DNA of 64,000 bases from Natronorubrum halophilum (GTDB lineage Archaea > Halobacteriota > Halobacteria > Halobacteriales > Natrialbaceae), in NCBI RefSeq assembly GCF_003670115.1, contig NZ_QQTY01000002.1, forward strand, positions 248,001 to 312,000, read 5' to 3'. This document shows, piece after piece, positions 18,666 to 27,155 of the stretch (the first letter of the stretch is position 1; each line of letters begins with the position of its first letter). Below the pieces are notes generated by a model. The model had not been told where the DNA came from, searched no databases, and saw only the letters and a program-made list of their open reading frames with translations. The position numbers and the translations under genes are program-made.

Positions 18666-19808
18666 ATGGTCGTAGAATTACTGCCACTTCAGGCGGGTGG
18701 TGCCCTGCTGGTCGTCGGTGCCCTCGTCCTCCTCGTCGTTATCGCCGCACTACTCAGCGCGATCGAAATCGTCGACGCGTACGAGAAACGCGCCCTGACC
18801 GTCTTCGGAGAGTATCGAAAACTCCTCGAGCCCGGTATCAACTTCGTTCCGCCGTTCGTCTCGAACACCTACCGGTTCGACATGCGAACGCAGACGTTAG
18901 ACGTCCCCCGACAGGAAGCGATCACGCGGGACAACTCGCCGGTGACGGCCGACGCCGTCGTCTACATCAAAGTGATGGACGCCAAGAAGGCGTTCCTCCA
19001 GGTCGACGACTACAAGAAGGCCGTCTCCAACCTCGCCCAGACGACGCTGCGCGCCGTCCTGGGCGACATGGAACTGGACGATACGCTCAACAAGCGCCAG
19101 GAGATCAACGCCCGCATCCGTCAGGAACTCGACGAACCCACCGACGAGTGGGGGATTCGAGTGGAGTCCGTGGAGGTCCGCGAGGTCAACCCGTCCAAGG
19201 ACGTCCAGCGCGCGATGGAACAACAGACCTCCGCCGAGCGAAAACGCCGCGCCATGATCCTCGAGGCACAGGGTGAACGCCGCAGTGCCGTCGAGAAAGC
19301 GGAGGGTGACAAGCAAAGCGAGATCATCCGCGCACAGGGTGAAAAGCAGAGTCAGATCCTGGAAGCGCAGGGTGACTCGATCTCGACGGTCCTTCGCGCA
19401 AAATCCGCCGAATCGATGGGCGAACGGGCCATCATCGACCAGGGAATGGAGACCCTCGCCGAGATCGGCCAGAGCGACTCGACGACGTTCGTCATGCCCC
19501 AGGAACTCACCTCCATGGTGGGCCGCTACGGCAAACACCTCTCGGGCAGCGACGTCAAAGAGGACGGCCAGCAACTCGACAGTCTCGAGTTCGACGAGGA
19601 GACGCGCGAACTGATCGGCCTCGACGACATCGCCGAGATCATCGGCGAGATCGACGAGGAAGCCGAGATGGACCTCGAGGCGATGGAGCAGGAAGCCCAG
19701 GCGATCAAGGAAGGCAAGGACGCCGGAACCATCTCCGATCCGGACGAGGTCATCGAGGAGATGGACCAGGAGTTCGCGGGCGACGCCAGACCCGACAAAA
19801 CTGATTAA
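18666..19808 (+). CDS. SPFH / Band 7 (stomatin-prohibitin) protein
   Basis: A 380-residue membrane scaffold protein. One N-terminal membrane helix (about 10-33) precedes the SPFH domain (AYEKRALTVFGEYRKLLEPG to about residue 190). A long charged helix follows with repeated AQGE/AEGD/AQGD units (about 195-250: ILEAQGERRSAVEKAEGDK and similar) that form the usual coiled coil. The C-terminus is acidic. Together with the NfeD-like gene just upstream it forms the standard NfeD-SPFH pair, probably co-transcribed. No protease gene is fused or adjacent. Confidence 0.94.
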   Translation: MVVELLPLQAGGALLVVGALVLLVVIAALLSAIEIVDAYEKRALTVFGEYRKLLEPGINFVPPFVSNTYRFDMRTQTLDVPRQEAITRDNSPVTADAVVYIKVMDAKKAFLQVDDYKKAVSNLAQTTLRAVLGDMELDDTLNKRQEINARIRQELDEPTDEWGIRVESVEVREVNPSKDVQRAMEQQTSAERKRRAMILEAQGERRSAVEKAEGDKQSEIIRAQGEKQSQILEAQGDSISTVLRAKSAESMGERAIIDQGMETLAEIGQSDSTTFVMPQELTSMVGRYGKHLSGSDVKEDGQQLDSLEFDEETRELIGLDDIAEIIGEIDEEAEMDLEAMEQEAQAIKEGKDAGTISDPDEVIEEMDQEFAGDARPDKTD

Positions 19809-19889
19809 CGCTTGACAGTCAGTTTTCGGTGAATAAAGCGGAGCGAAACCGGTTTTACCACTCGTCACATTTCGGATGATACGCACAGC

Positions 19890-20507
19890 ATGACGGGTTC
19901 TGATGGGGTCGACGACAACAAACGAGCGACCCTCCGCCGATTTGCGGCACTCGGTGCTGCAACGCCGCTTGCCGGCATTTCCGAGTCGGCAGCGGCTGAT
20001 ACGGGCGAAAGCGACGCTCGCGACGCGATCGCCGGCTATCTCTCGACGACGCCCGGCGCACACTTCTCGAAGATCCGGGACGACCTCCAGCTCGGCACCG
20101 GAGAGACCCAACACCACCTGCGCCGTCTCGAGGAACTCGAGGTAATCGAGCGTTTCCGCGACGGGGATTACAAGCGATTCGTCCCGGCGGGGCGCTTCGA
20201 CGACTTCGAAAAGCAGGCGCTCGGCTACCTTCGACGGGAGACGCCTCGCGGGATGTTGGTCGAACTCCTCCGCAACTCGGACGCGACGGCTGGCGACCTC
20301 GCGACGGCGCTCGACGTCTCGCCGCCGACGGTGAGCAAGTACGCGGGCGAACTCGAGGAAGCGGGGCTGCTCTCGCGAGAGGACGGGTACGCCGTCGAAC
20401 GTCCCGGGACGGTGTTGATCCTGGTCGTCCGCCACGCCGACTCCTTCGGCGAGGGGGCGAGACGCCTCGCGCGCAACGCGGATCAGTTCCTCGAGTACAA
20501 CGGGTAA
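19890..20507 (+). CDS. Two-domain winged-helix transcriptional regulator with hydrophobic N-terminus
   Basis: A 205-residue protein with two tandem winged-helix domains. The first (about 45-105) has HFSKIRDDLQLGTGETQHHL, the second (about 120-175) has GDLATALDVSPPTVSKYAGE. This layout is common among haloarchaeal regulators that bind DNA as one- or two-wing modules. Unusually, residues 12-36 read RATLRRFAALGAATPLAGIS, which resembles a twin-arginine signal peptide or a weak membrane helix. It stands alone between the SPFH gene and a HAD gene. Target genes are unknown. Confidence 0.85.
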   Translation: MTGSDGVDDNKRATLRRFAALGAATPLAGISESAAADTGESDARDAIAGYLSTTPGAHFSKIRDDLQLGTGETQHHLRRLEELEVIERFRDGDYKRFVPAGRFDDFEKQALGYLRRETPRGMLVELLRNSDATAGDLATALDVSPPTVSKYAGELEEAGLLSREDGYAVERPGTVLILVVRHADSFGEGARRLARNADQFLEYNG

Positions 20508-20564
20508 GCGGCTGTTACCGACTGTAAGAACGTATTACTGACCGAACGCTTCGACGCTCGCGTT

Positions 20565-21224
20565 TCAGATCGTTTCGACGACGTCTAACAGATCCGTAAG
20601 CGACTCGCATTCGGCGGTCGCCTCCGCAGGGCAGCCGGCGTCGCGATTGTGGGATCGGCGAAGGTACGCGGTCTTGAGTCCGGCCGCGTGCCCGGCCGTG
20701 ACGTCCGTGGCCGAATCGCCGACGTAGAGGCCGTCGCTGACGCCCAGTTCCGAAAGCGCGTCCTCGATGAAGTGCGGCTCCGGTTTCCGGCGCTCGTAGT
20801 CCGCGAACGTCGGACGGCGTCCGCGAACGACGTCGAAATCGAACGCCAGGTGGTCGGCGACGAACTCGGCGGTCGCGTGGCGGTTGTTGGTCACGAGACC
20901 GATCGTCGTCCGCTCGGCGAGGTCGCGAATCGCGTCGATATCGTCGTAGGTGCCGCGCTCGCCCGATCGAATCAGGTCGTGACTCGTCGCCGAGGCGTGC
21001 TCGTCTTTCAGTTTCCAGAACGTCGCGGCATCGATACCGAGCGTTTCACAGCGATCGCTGACGCGCTCGAGCGTGTGTCGCTGGAGGTCATCTCGTTGTG
21101 CCGTCGTCGGCTCTACGCCGAGTTCGGCGAGCGCGGCGTCCGCGGCGTCCGCGTACACCTGCGGGTCGGTTCCCGGTCCCTCGAGGATGACACCGTCCAT
21201 GTCGAAGAGAACTGGCGCTGACAT
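20565..21224 (-). CDS. HAD-superfamily hydrolase
   Basis: A 219-residue phosphatase-type HAD protein. Motif I VLFDMDGVIL gives the nucleophile Asp and acid/base Asp, motif II is LVTNN, the lysine motif is in KPEPHF, and motif III is YVGDSATDV. Family members include phosphoglycolate phosphatases and nucleotidases; the sequence does not decide the substrate. The ATG at 21224 (MSAPVLFDMDG) was chosen over 21239, which adds only MCDRR. A second HAD gene of related type is at 28122. Confidence 0.9.
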   Translation of the reverse strand: MSAPVLFDMDGVILEGPGTDPQVYADAADAALAELGVEPTTAQRDDLQRHTLERVSDRCETLGIDAATFWKLKDEHASATSHDLIRSGERGTYDDIDAIRDLAERTTIGLVTNNRHATAEFVADHLAFDFDVVRGRRPTFADYERRKPEPHFIEDALSELGVSDGLYVGDSATDVTAGHAAGLKTAYLRRSHNRDAGCPAEATAECESLTDLLDVVETI

Positions 21225-21353
21225 TCGTCGATCGCACATACGTCACGAACCGTGAAAAAGGTGAACACGAGAGCGATTCCTGCGAGTACGCGTCGGTGAA
21301 GCCGTACACCCGGCGGGGAGCGGGTACGCGATCGGCTTCGGTCAGACCGTCCG

Positions 21354-21587
21354 TTAAACGTTAACTTTCCACGTCGTACTCGAAGAGTAACCCCATTTTT
21401 CGATGTCCACGTCGAAGTCGCCGCTCTGGAGCGCCGTGATGTTCGAGCCGACCTCTTTCGCCGTCATTCCGAGTTCTTTCCCGATAAGGCGGGATTTGAA
21501 GTAGGTCTTCGTTCCTGCGTTGTCGCGGAGGTACTGGAGGATCTGACGTTGCTTGCCCGTGAGGTCGGCGGCCATTGCAGTGCTCAT
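21354..21587 (-). CDS. Small haloarchaeal wHTH-like protein (DUF7123 type)
   Basis: A 77-residue protein starting MSTAMAADLTGKQRQILQYL. The sequence has a winged-helix look: helix (GKQRQILQYLRDNAG), KSRLIGKELGMTAKEVGSNI as helix-turn-helix, and a wing strand pair ending YSSSTTWKVNV. I recognise it as a strongly conserved short haloarchaeal family, tentatively DUF7123, of unknown function. The upstream region on the minus strand holds a CCCTAAGGG palindrome (about 21611-21619), but no clean TATA box. Confidence 0.82.
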   Translation of the reverse strand: MSTAMAADLTGKQRQILQYLRDNAGTKTYFKSRLIGKELGMTAKEVGSNITALQSGDFDVDIEKWGYSSSTTWKVNV

Positions 21588-21824
21588 AATCGGTCCAAAG
21601 GCAGGTACACCCTTAGGGGGTTTGGTACGTGTGGTTAACCTACCGCCTTCTTGCGATTTTCTGGTGGGTAATAGGTGAATAATCGAGCAGAAAGCTTTCG
21701 TTGGTACGGTCGGTTAATATAGACTCTCTCCGCACTATCGTCAATTCCTGAGTGTACGCTCTCGGTGAACGTACTGTCGACCGTGTGACCCTGAGCGGGC
21801 TCGAATTCCCTCACGAACCACACG

Positions 21825-22352
21825 CTAACACGTCGTCGAATCGCGGTCATCAGCGACGAACGGCCCGAACGCACAGGCGACCGCTTCACCGAGCGCCTTC
21901 GTTCGATCCGTGAGACCGGCCGTGAGTACGCCGGCAGCGCCGTCGGCCTCGGCGATCCCGTCCGTTCCGAGCCGGTCGTCCATCACCGGTCCCAGTTCGG
22001 CCCCGTTTTCGAGGCGACGTGCGACGTCGTCGGGAAGCCGGAGCGTCGGGCCACCGCCGCGTTCCATCCGATCACCGTCGGTCGCGGCGGCCCACATGAT
22101 CAGCGACACTCCCGGTACTCCGTCGAGTCGGGCGACGCCACCCTCGAGCCCGACCCCGTACTCGCCGTCGCTCGCGGCGAGCGCTCGTCGGGCGCGGTTT
22201 TCCGCCCCCGTTGCCGTCTCTTCGATGGACCACGGCTGCTCGGGGACGCCCGAGTCGACTGCGACCGCGGTTACCGACGGCCGGAATCGCTCGAGCGTCT
22301 GTTCGACGGCGTCGACTTTGACCGGGTTCGTGCTCCCGACGGCGACGTTCAT
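21825..22352 (-). CDS. Inosine/xanthosine triphosphatase (YjjX family)
   Basis: A 175-residue enzyme starting MNVAVGSTNPVKVDAVEQTL, the signature of the YjjX/NTPase family that hydrolyses non-canonical ITP and XTP and so keeps them out of nucleic acids. Other family marks are VDSGVPEQPWSIEETATGAENRA and VGLEGGV, then the C-terminal TDRTKALGEAVACAF. Length matches the family. It is divergent from the TFB gene. The 21588-21824 spacer downstream shows no gene. Confidence 0.92.
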   Translation of the reverse strand: MNVAVGSTNPVKVDAVEQTLERFRPSVTAVAVDSGVPEQPWSIEETATGAENRARRALAASDGEYGVGLEGGVARLDGVPGVSLIMWAAATDGDRMERGGGPTLRLPDDVARRLENGAELGPVMDDRLGTDGIAEADGAAGVLTAGLTDRTKALGEAVACAFGPFVADDRDSTTC

Positions 22353-22571
22353 AGGGGCGGTTCGAACGGTGTGGATTTGGAAACTCCGATTCGAATCGAT
22401 TTCTCGGTCGTATTGTTTTGATCGATCATACTAGTCCCCGCGAATTACCCGTTTTCGAGAGGTGTCGGGCTCCGATTCCGAAACCCTTAACCCTCGAGTG
22501 TCGGAACGAGGTAGGTAACGAATCCGCCCGGGCTTTTGCAGCCAGTTCGGCCGGTCAGCACTCGCCATCGT

Positions 22572-23552
22572 ATGACCAACACACCATCGAGCACCAGAGT
22601 ACGGCGTACCGAACACGAAACGAGCGAAGAGACAACCGAGAGCGAGCAAAACGACCTCGCCTGCCCCGAGTGCGCGGGCAATCTCGTCGTCGACGACGAG
22701 CACGGCGAAACCGTCTGTGAGGACTGCGGACTGGTCGTCGAGGAGGACTCGGTCGACCGCGGTCCCGAGTGGCGGGCCTTCGACGCCGCCGAGAAAAACG
22801 AGAAGTCCCGCGTGGGCGCACCCACGACGAACACGATGCACGACAAGGGGCTGTCGACGAACATCGACTGGCGGAACAAGGACGCCTACGGCAACTCCCT
22901 CGGATCGCGCCAGCGCGAGAAGATGCAGCGTCTGCGCAAGTGGAACGAGCGCTTCCGCACCCGCGACTCCAAGGAGCGCAACCTGAAGCAGGCCCTCGGC
23001 GAGATCGACCGGATGGCGAGCGCGCTCGGCCTTCCGACGAACGTCCGCGAGACGGCCTCCGTCATCTACCGCCGCGCGCTCGACGAGGACCTCCTGCCCG
23101 GCCGCTCCATCGAAGGCGTCTCGACGGCCTGCGTCTACGCCGCCGCTCGCCAGGCCGGCGTCCCCCGGAGCCTCGACGAGATCGCCGACGTCTCCCGCGT
23201 CGAGAAAAACGAGATCGCCCGCACCTACCGCTACGTGGTCCGCGAACTCGGCCTCGAGGTCCAGCCGGCCGACCCCGAGAGCTACGTGCCGCGTTTCGCC
23301 TCGGGACTCGAGCTTTCCGACGAGGCCGAACACCGCGCCCGCGGGCTCCTCCAGAACGCGAAGGAAAAGGGCGTCCACAGCGGCAAGTCGCCGGTCGGCC
23401 TCGCCGCCGCCGCGGTCTACGCCGCGGCCCTGCTGACCAACGAGAAGACGACGCAGGCCGCCGTCAGCGACGTCGCCGACATCTCCGAAGTGACGATCCG
23501 GAACCGGTATCACGAACTCTTAGAGGCCGAGGAGACGCTCGGGCTGGCGTAA
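22572..23552 (+). CDS. tfb: Transcription initiation factor IIB (TFB)
   Basis: TFB recruits RNA polymerase to the TBP-TATA complex. The 326-residue protein has an N-terminal zinc ribbon (Cys31, Cys34, Cys49, Cys52: CPEC and CEDC), a B-finger/linker (GPEWRAFDAAEKNEKSRVG), and two cyclin folds (about 120-215 and 220-320) with the HTH-type ends VSDVADISEVTIRNRYHEL. Haloarchaea carry many TFB paralogues, and which one this is cannot be told here. The ATG at 22572 (MTNTPSSTR) was chosen; the 12 preceding in-frame residues are not TFB-like. Confidence 0.95.
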   Translation: MTNTPSSTRVRRTEHETSEETTESEQNDLACPECAGNLVVDDEHGETVCEDCGLVVEEDSVDRGPEWRAFDAAEKNEKSRVGAPTTNTMHDKGLSTNIDWRNKDAYGNSLGSRQREKMQRLRKWNERFRTRDSKERNLKQALGEIDRMASALGLPTNVRETASVIYRRALDEDLLPGRSIEGVSTACVYAAARQAGVPRSLDEIADVSRVEKNEIARTYRYVVRELGLEVQPADPESYVPRFASGLELSDEAEHRARGLLQNAKEKGVHSGKSPVGLAAAAVYAAALLTNEKTTQAAVSDVADISEVTIRNRYHELLEAEETLGLA

Positions 23553-23631
23553 CGTCTCGACGCTCGAAGCCACCGCGATAATCGTCGGATCGACACCGTT
23601 TTTCTCGCGCTCGTTCTCACCACCAGTATCG

Positions 23632-24324
23632 ATGGGACTTGACTTCGACTCGTTCGTGCTCGCTGCACCGACGGCCGACCTCTCGGAAGAACCCGCCGCC
23701 CGCGAGCACGCGGACGCGATCGAGTTCCGGATGGATCTGGCCGAGGAGCCACTGGAAGCGCTCGAGACCTACGACGATGGCGGGGACGAACTCCCGATTC
23801 TCGCAACGAACCGGGCCGAGTGGGAGGGCGGTGAGTGGAGCGGCGACGACGAGCGGCGACTCGAGGTCCTGGCCGAAGCGACCGGGTTCGACGCCGTCGG
23901 GGCGATCGATATCGAACTCGAGGCGATTCTCGAGGGCGACGCCGAGGACGTGCTGGAAACGGCTCGCGAGCGCGACGTCGCCGTGGTCTCGTCGACCCAC
24001 GATTTCGAGGGGACGCCCGCTCGAGGCGAGATGGTGTCGACGCTGACCGAGGCGAGCAAGTACGCCGACGTCGCGAAGATGGCCGTAACCGCGGCGTCGA
24101 AGAAGGATACGCTCGCGTTGCTTTCGGCCACGGAGCAGTTGACTGCCCACGGCGACACCGTCGCAACGATGGCGATGGGAGAAGTCGGGAGCCACACGCG
24201 TGCAGTCGCACCGGTGTACGGGTCGAAGATCGGCTACGCCCCCGTCGATCCGGCGCAGGCGACCGCACCGGGGCAGTACGATCTCGAGACGCTCTCGAAA
24301 CTGGTCGCTCGATTACACGAGTGA
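23632..24324 (+). CDS. aroD: 3-dehydroquinate dehydratase, type I
   Basis: AroD dehydrates 3-dehydroquinate to 3-dehydroshikimate by a Schiff-base mechanism. In this 230-residue barrel the active-site His123 is in VVSSTHDFEGTP, and the Schiff-base Lys149 is in ADVAKMAVTA. The EFRMDL substrate motif lies at 31-36. It follows TFB by 79 bp with its own likely promoter (gtttttctcg). Its substrate is made by AroB', encoded 0.7 kb downstream on the other strand. Confidence 0.95.
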   Translation: MGLDFDSFVLAAPTADLSEEPAAREHADAIEFRMDLAEEPLEALETYDDGGDELPILATNRAEWEGGEWSGDDERRLEVLAEATGFDAVGAIDIELEAILEGDAEDVLETARERDVAVVSSTHDFEGTPARGEMVSTLTEASKYADVAKMAVTAASKKDTLALLSATEQLTAHGDTVATMAMGEVGSHTRAVAPVYGSKIGYAPVDPAQATAPGQYDLETLSKLVARLHE

Positions 24325-24426
24325 CGATCGACCGCCGTCGCGCCTGCGGGCCCGGATGCGCGCCTCAGTCGGTCGTCGGAGAGAAATCGGAATGTTAAGG
24401 GTCGGGGTCTCCTAGTATCACGCACG

Positions 24427-24891
24427 ATGACATGGTTTCGCGCGATCTTCGCCGCTGGTCTTTCGGTACTCTTGCCCGGTGCAGGCCATGCCTTGATTCG
24501 GGACTGGCTTCGCGCCCTCGTGTTTGCTGGCCTTTACTTCTTGGCGATCGGGTTCTTTTTCCCCACTGGCCAGATCGCCGCTGCCGGTTCGCCGGCCGAA
24601 GTGATGGATATCGTCACCACGGAGACCGATTCGATCTCCCAGTTCGTGCTCTCGTTTCTCGTCCTGTTCGCGACGATCGACGCCACGTTTCGGGCGGTCG
24701 GGTTCCCGCCGGGCGGAAACACGTCGAGCGACGGACCGTCCTGTCCCAACTGCGGCAAGGAACTCGATCAGGATCTCACGTTCTGTCACTGGTGTACGAC
24801 CCGTCTCGAGCCGATCGAATCCGAGATGCCCGAGGAATCCACGGATCCGGAAGCGGCCGAACGCGAGACGGAAGAGACGCCCCGTCCCTGA
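24427..24891 (+). CDS. Membrane protein with zinc ribbon
   Basis: A 154-residue protein. Three hydrophobic stretches (about 5-20, 28-50, 68-85) form the membrane part. A C-terminal zinc ribbon follows with CPNCGKELDQDLTFCHWC (four cysteines as CxxC...CxxC), then an acidic Pro/Glu tail. The same ribbon occurs in a haloarchaeal family I tentatively know as DUF7575. The first helix, with LLPGAGHALIRDWLRAL, resembles the TM2-like P-G-x-G-H segment. Function is unknown. Confidence 0.82.
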   Translation: MTWFRAIFAAGLSVLLPGAGHALIRDWLRALVFAGLYFLAIGFFFPTGQIAAAGSPAEVMDIVTTETDSISQFVLSFLVLFATIDATFRAVGFPPGGNTSSDGPSCPNCGKELDQDLTFCHWCTTRLEPIESEMPEESTDPEAAERETEETPRP

Positions 24892-25013
24892 ACTGCTCGG
24901 TTTTCCGTCCGTCGGTATCCTCGATCGCCGATCGATGAACGATCGTCCCGAAACGGCCGTCGCTGCGCGCTGTGAAATCGCGGATTCGCAACGTCGAACT
25001 CCGAACGGGTTCG

Positions 25014-26213
25014 TTACTTTTCGATGATACTCTCCTCGACGGCCTCACCGAAGTGTCGCGCCGTATCCTCGTAGTAGAGGAGGAGCTCGTCGCCGGCCTC
25101 GAGGTCGGTCACCGCCGTTCGACCCTCGCGCGTGGGGATCTTGATCGTCTCCGCGTTCTGCAACAGGGTCTCGATCCGGTCGCCGTCTTCGGTCTCGAGA
25201 GCGATCCGGAACATCGGCCGTTTCTCGATCTTGACGCGGCCGACGATCGCTTCGCGGGTGTTGCCGGCGGTGTCGACGATCTGCACCTCGTCGCCGCTTT
25301 GCAGTTCCGAGAGGTACTTCGTGCCGCCGTCGGGCGTGCGGACGTAGGCGTGGACCGCGCCCGCGTTGACCCGGAACGGCCGCGAGGCGACGTACGGCGA
25401 TTCGGCGGTCTCGGCGTGGACGAACACGAGACCGCGAGCCATCGATCCGACGAGCATCCCCTCGTCGTGTTCAAGCAGGGTGCCGGTATCGACGCAGACC
25501 CGGTCGGCGCTGCCGATGCGTTCGACGTCGAGCACTTCGGCGTACTCGAGATCTAACGACTCGCGTTCGGCTTCGTCGCGGACGTCGACGGTTCTTCGAA
25601 TCACGTCGGGATCGTCCGAATCGAGTAGGACCGAGTCGGAGCCGATCTCGAGGGTTTCGAACGCCGTCTTCGCCTCTTCAGCGGTGGTCACGCCGGCGAC
25701 GAGGGTGGTGTCGTCGCCGATGCGGGCGATCAGGTTCTCGAGGGGGATGATGGTCCAGTCCTCGCCGATGACGATGGTGTAGTCGGCCTCGTCGGCGGCG
25801 GTTTCGGCGAAGTGTTCGTACTCCTTGGCGAGGATGCGGACGTAGGCACCGCGCTCGAGGTCGCCGCCGCGGCGAAGCGTCGAGAGGTCCGCAGAGCCGG
25901 AGAGGTCCTCGGGGAGATCGATCGTCGCGTCGCCTTCTCCCTCCTTGCCGACGATGACGGCGTCGGGCCGTGCGGTCGGCTCGGCGTCTTCGCTGTCGGC
26001 TTCGGCGTCGTCGATGTCGTCGACCAGCGTCACGTCGCCGTCGGTTCGGAAGGCCGCGACGTTGATGTCGCCGAGTTCGCGCACGCGCCCGACGTCGTCT
26101 TCGTCGACCAGTACCCAGTCTGCGCCCGCCTCGAGTGCGGCGGTGATTCTCGCACGGCGGTCGTCCCAGTCGCCGACGGTATCGTCGGCTTTTACCCAGA
26201 CAGATCGCGTCAT
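25014..26213 (-). CDS. aroB': Archaeal 3-dehydroquinate synthase (AroB' / DHQ synthase II)
   Basis: This is the archaeal-type enzyme that converts 2-amino-3,7-dideoxy-D-threo-hept-6-ulosonate to 3-dehydroquinate by oxidative deamination and cyclisation, replacing classical AroB. The 399-residue protein starts MTRSVWVKADDTVGDWDDR and ends with the well-conserved half containing VCVDTGTLLEHDEGMLVGSM, RPFRVNAGAVHAYV and DEVQIVDTAGNTREAIVGR. The 30 in-frame residues upstream are not conserved-looking, so the ATG at 26213 was chosen. Its partner AroA' lies at 32.0 kb. Three tandem 18-bp repeats lie 150-200 bp upstream of it. Confidence 0.95.
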   Translation of the reverse strand: MTRSVWVKADDTVGDWDDRRARITAALEAGADWVLVDEDDVGRVRELGDINVAAFRTDGDVTLVDDIDDAEADSEDAEPTARPDAVIVGKEGEGDATIDLPEDLSGSADLSTLRRGGDLERGAYVRILAKEYEHFAETAADEADYTIVIGEDWTIIPLENLIARIGDDTTLVAGVTTAEEAKTAFETLEIGSDSVLLDSDDPDVIRRTVDVRDEAERESLDLEYAEVLDVERIGSADRVCVDTGTLLEHDEGMLVGSMARGLVFVHAETAESPYVASRPFRVNAGAVHAYVRTPDGGTKYLSELQSGDEVQIVDTAGNTREAIVGRVKIEKRPMFRIALETEDGDRIETLLQNAETIKIPTREGRTAVTDLEAGDELLLYYEDTARHFGEAVEESIIEK

Positions 26214-26360
26214 AAATCGACCGTCGAAGGGAACCGGCTTGAACGTGGCGAATGCCACAGGGGAGACCGCCGGTTCCGGGCCGGGTATCGAATCGGACGG
26301 CACACCGCGGCTCTTTGGTCCGATCCGCTTCGGCGAGAGTCGGTGGTGGATTCGTCGCCG

Positions 26361-26414
26361 ATAGTCACGTTAGTATGGATAATCACGGTAGTACTAATAG
26401 TCACATTAGTACAG
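26361..26414. repeat. Three tandem 18-bp repeats in intergenic region
   Basis: Copies at 26361-26378, 26379-26396 and 26397-26414 read atagtcacgttagtatgg, ataatcacggtagtacta and atagtcacattagtacag. The consensus is ATARTCACRKTAGTAYNR. They form an AT-rich island between aroB' (minus, start 26213) and the gene at 26474 (plus), directly before its TATA-like cataaatag (26424-26432). They look like operator or iteron sites for a dimeric or multimeric DNA-binding protein. No ORF of halophilic composition crosses them. Confidence 0.75.
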
Positions 26415-26473
26415 ATACTTTCTCATAAATAGATAATATCGGATAAGTCGTTCGTTCAATCATGGGTCAGTGA

Positions 26474-27046
26474 CACTGCCCGGCGGATGCGGAACTGACG
26501 ATTGCCGACGCCGCGCGTCGACTCGAGGCGGACGCTGTCGTCGACGTCGCTCGTGCAGCGTTCGACCACGCCGGCGAGTTGGCGACGCTGGAGTACGGCC
26601 ACGCGGCCGCCGTACTGGGTGCCGTTCGGCTCGCGAGCCGTCGAACCCAGTCGCCAGCGATCGACCGCGACCGTCTCGCGGCGGCGTTCGACGTCGATCC
26701 CGACCGCGCGGTCGCGGCCGAGAAGCTACTGGCGAGTCACCTGAGCCCGCCGGCAGCCCCCGAGGAGATTCGGTCGTTGCGACGGAGGCTGATCGTCGCG
26801 CACGAACTCCTCGCCGCCGCCGAACGCGGCCGTGTCGTTGGCCCCGAGCTTCCCGGTTCGTCGCTCGCCGACGCCGCTCCCATCCTGCTCGTTCGAGCGA
26901 CCGACCCTCACGGGTGTCGCGACGACCTCGAGCAACGGGGGCTCGACCAGGCGGGACTTCGGACCCACGTCGAACGTCTCGAGGCCGATCTCGAGTTCGC
27001 GCGGCTGGGAACGAAGCTCGATGCGCTGGTCAACGGTGACGAATAA
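26474..27046 (+). pseudogene. Uncharacterised haloarchaeal protein with disrupted or unclear start
   Basis: A coding frame of clear halophilic composition runs from 26474 (ADAELTIADAARRLEADAVV) to 27046 (LDALVNGDE), about 190 residues, mostly helical. It has no normal start: the in-frame ATG at 26462 is followed by TGA at 26471-26473. A GTG at 26470 in another frame reads VTLP and would join smoothly as VTLPADAELTIAD if one G near 26481-26484 (cccggcgg) were removed. The likely causes are a 1-nt frameshift, a sequencing error, or translation from the in-frame TTG at 26579. No family was recognised. Confidence 0.6.
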
Positions 27047-27071
27047 GTCGGCACGCGCGCTGCCAGCCTCT

Positions 27072-27112
27072 CCGCTGACGGCGGCCCTCCACCCGCTGAC
27101 GGCGGCCCTCCA
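27072..27112. repeat. Direct repeat, two 20-bp copies
   Basis: CCGCTGACGGCGGCCCTCCA occurs at 27072-27091 and again, identical, at 27093-27112, giving a 21-bp period. It lies between two convergent genes. A short slippage duplication is the simplest explanation. Confidence 0.8.
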
Positions 27113-27155
27113 TTCGCGCCGGTGTGCTGTCGAACGGTTCGGCGACGCGACGACG

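Noticed and set aside
21635-21889. 84-codon minus-strand frame in the spacer beside the ITPase gene
   Set aside because: Begins inside the ITPase gene in another frame, has a basic composition and no domain; no promoter fits.
26361-26414. Short CRISPR array
   Set aside because: Three contiguous units with no spacers, imperfect copies and no cas genes nearby.
26470-27039. 189-codon frame 1 starting with GTG at 26470
   Set aside because: Only its first four codons look plausible; after that the residues are mostly Arg, Gly and Ser. The halophilic frame is the shifted one, hence the frameshift finding.
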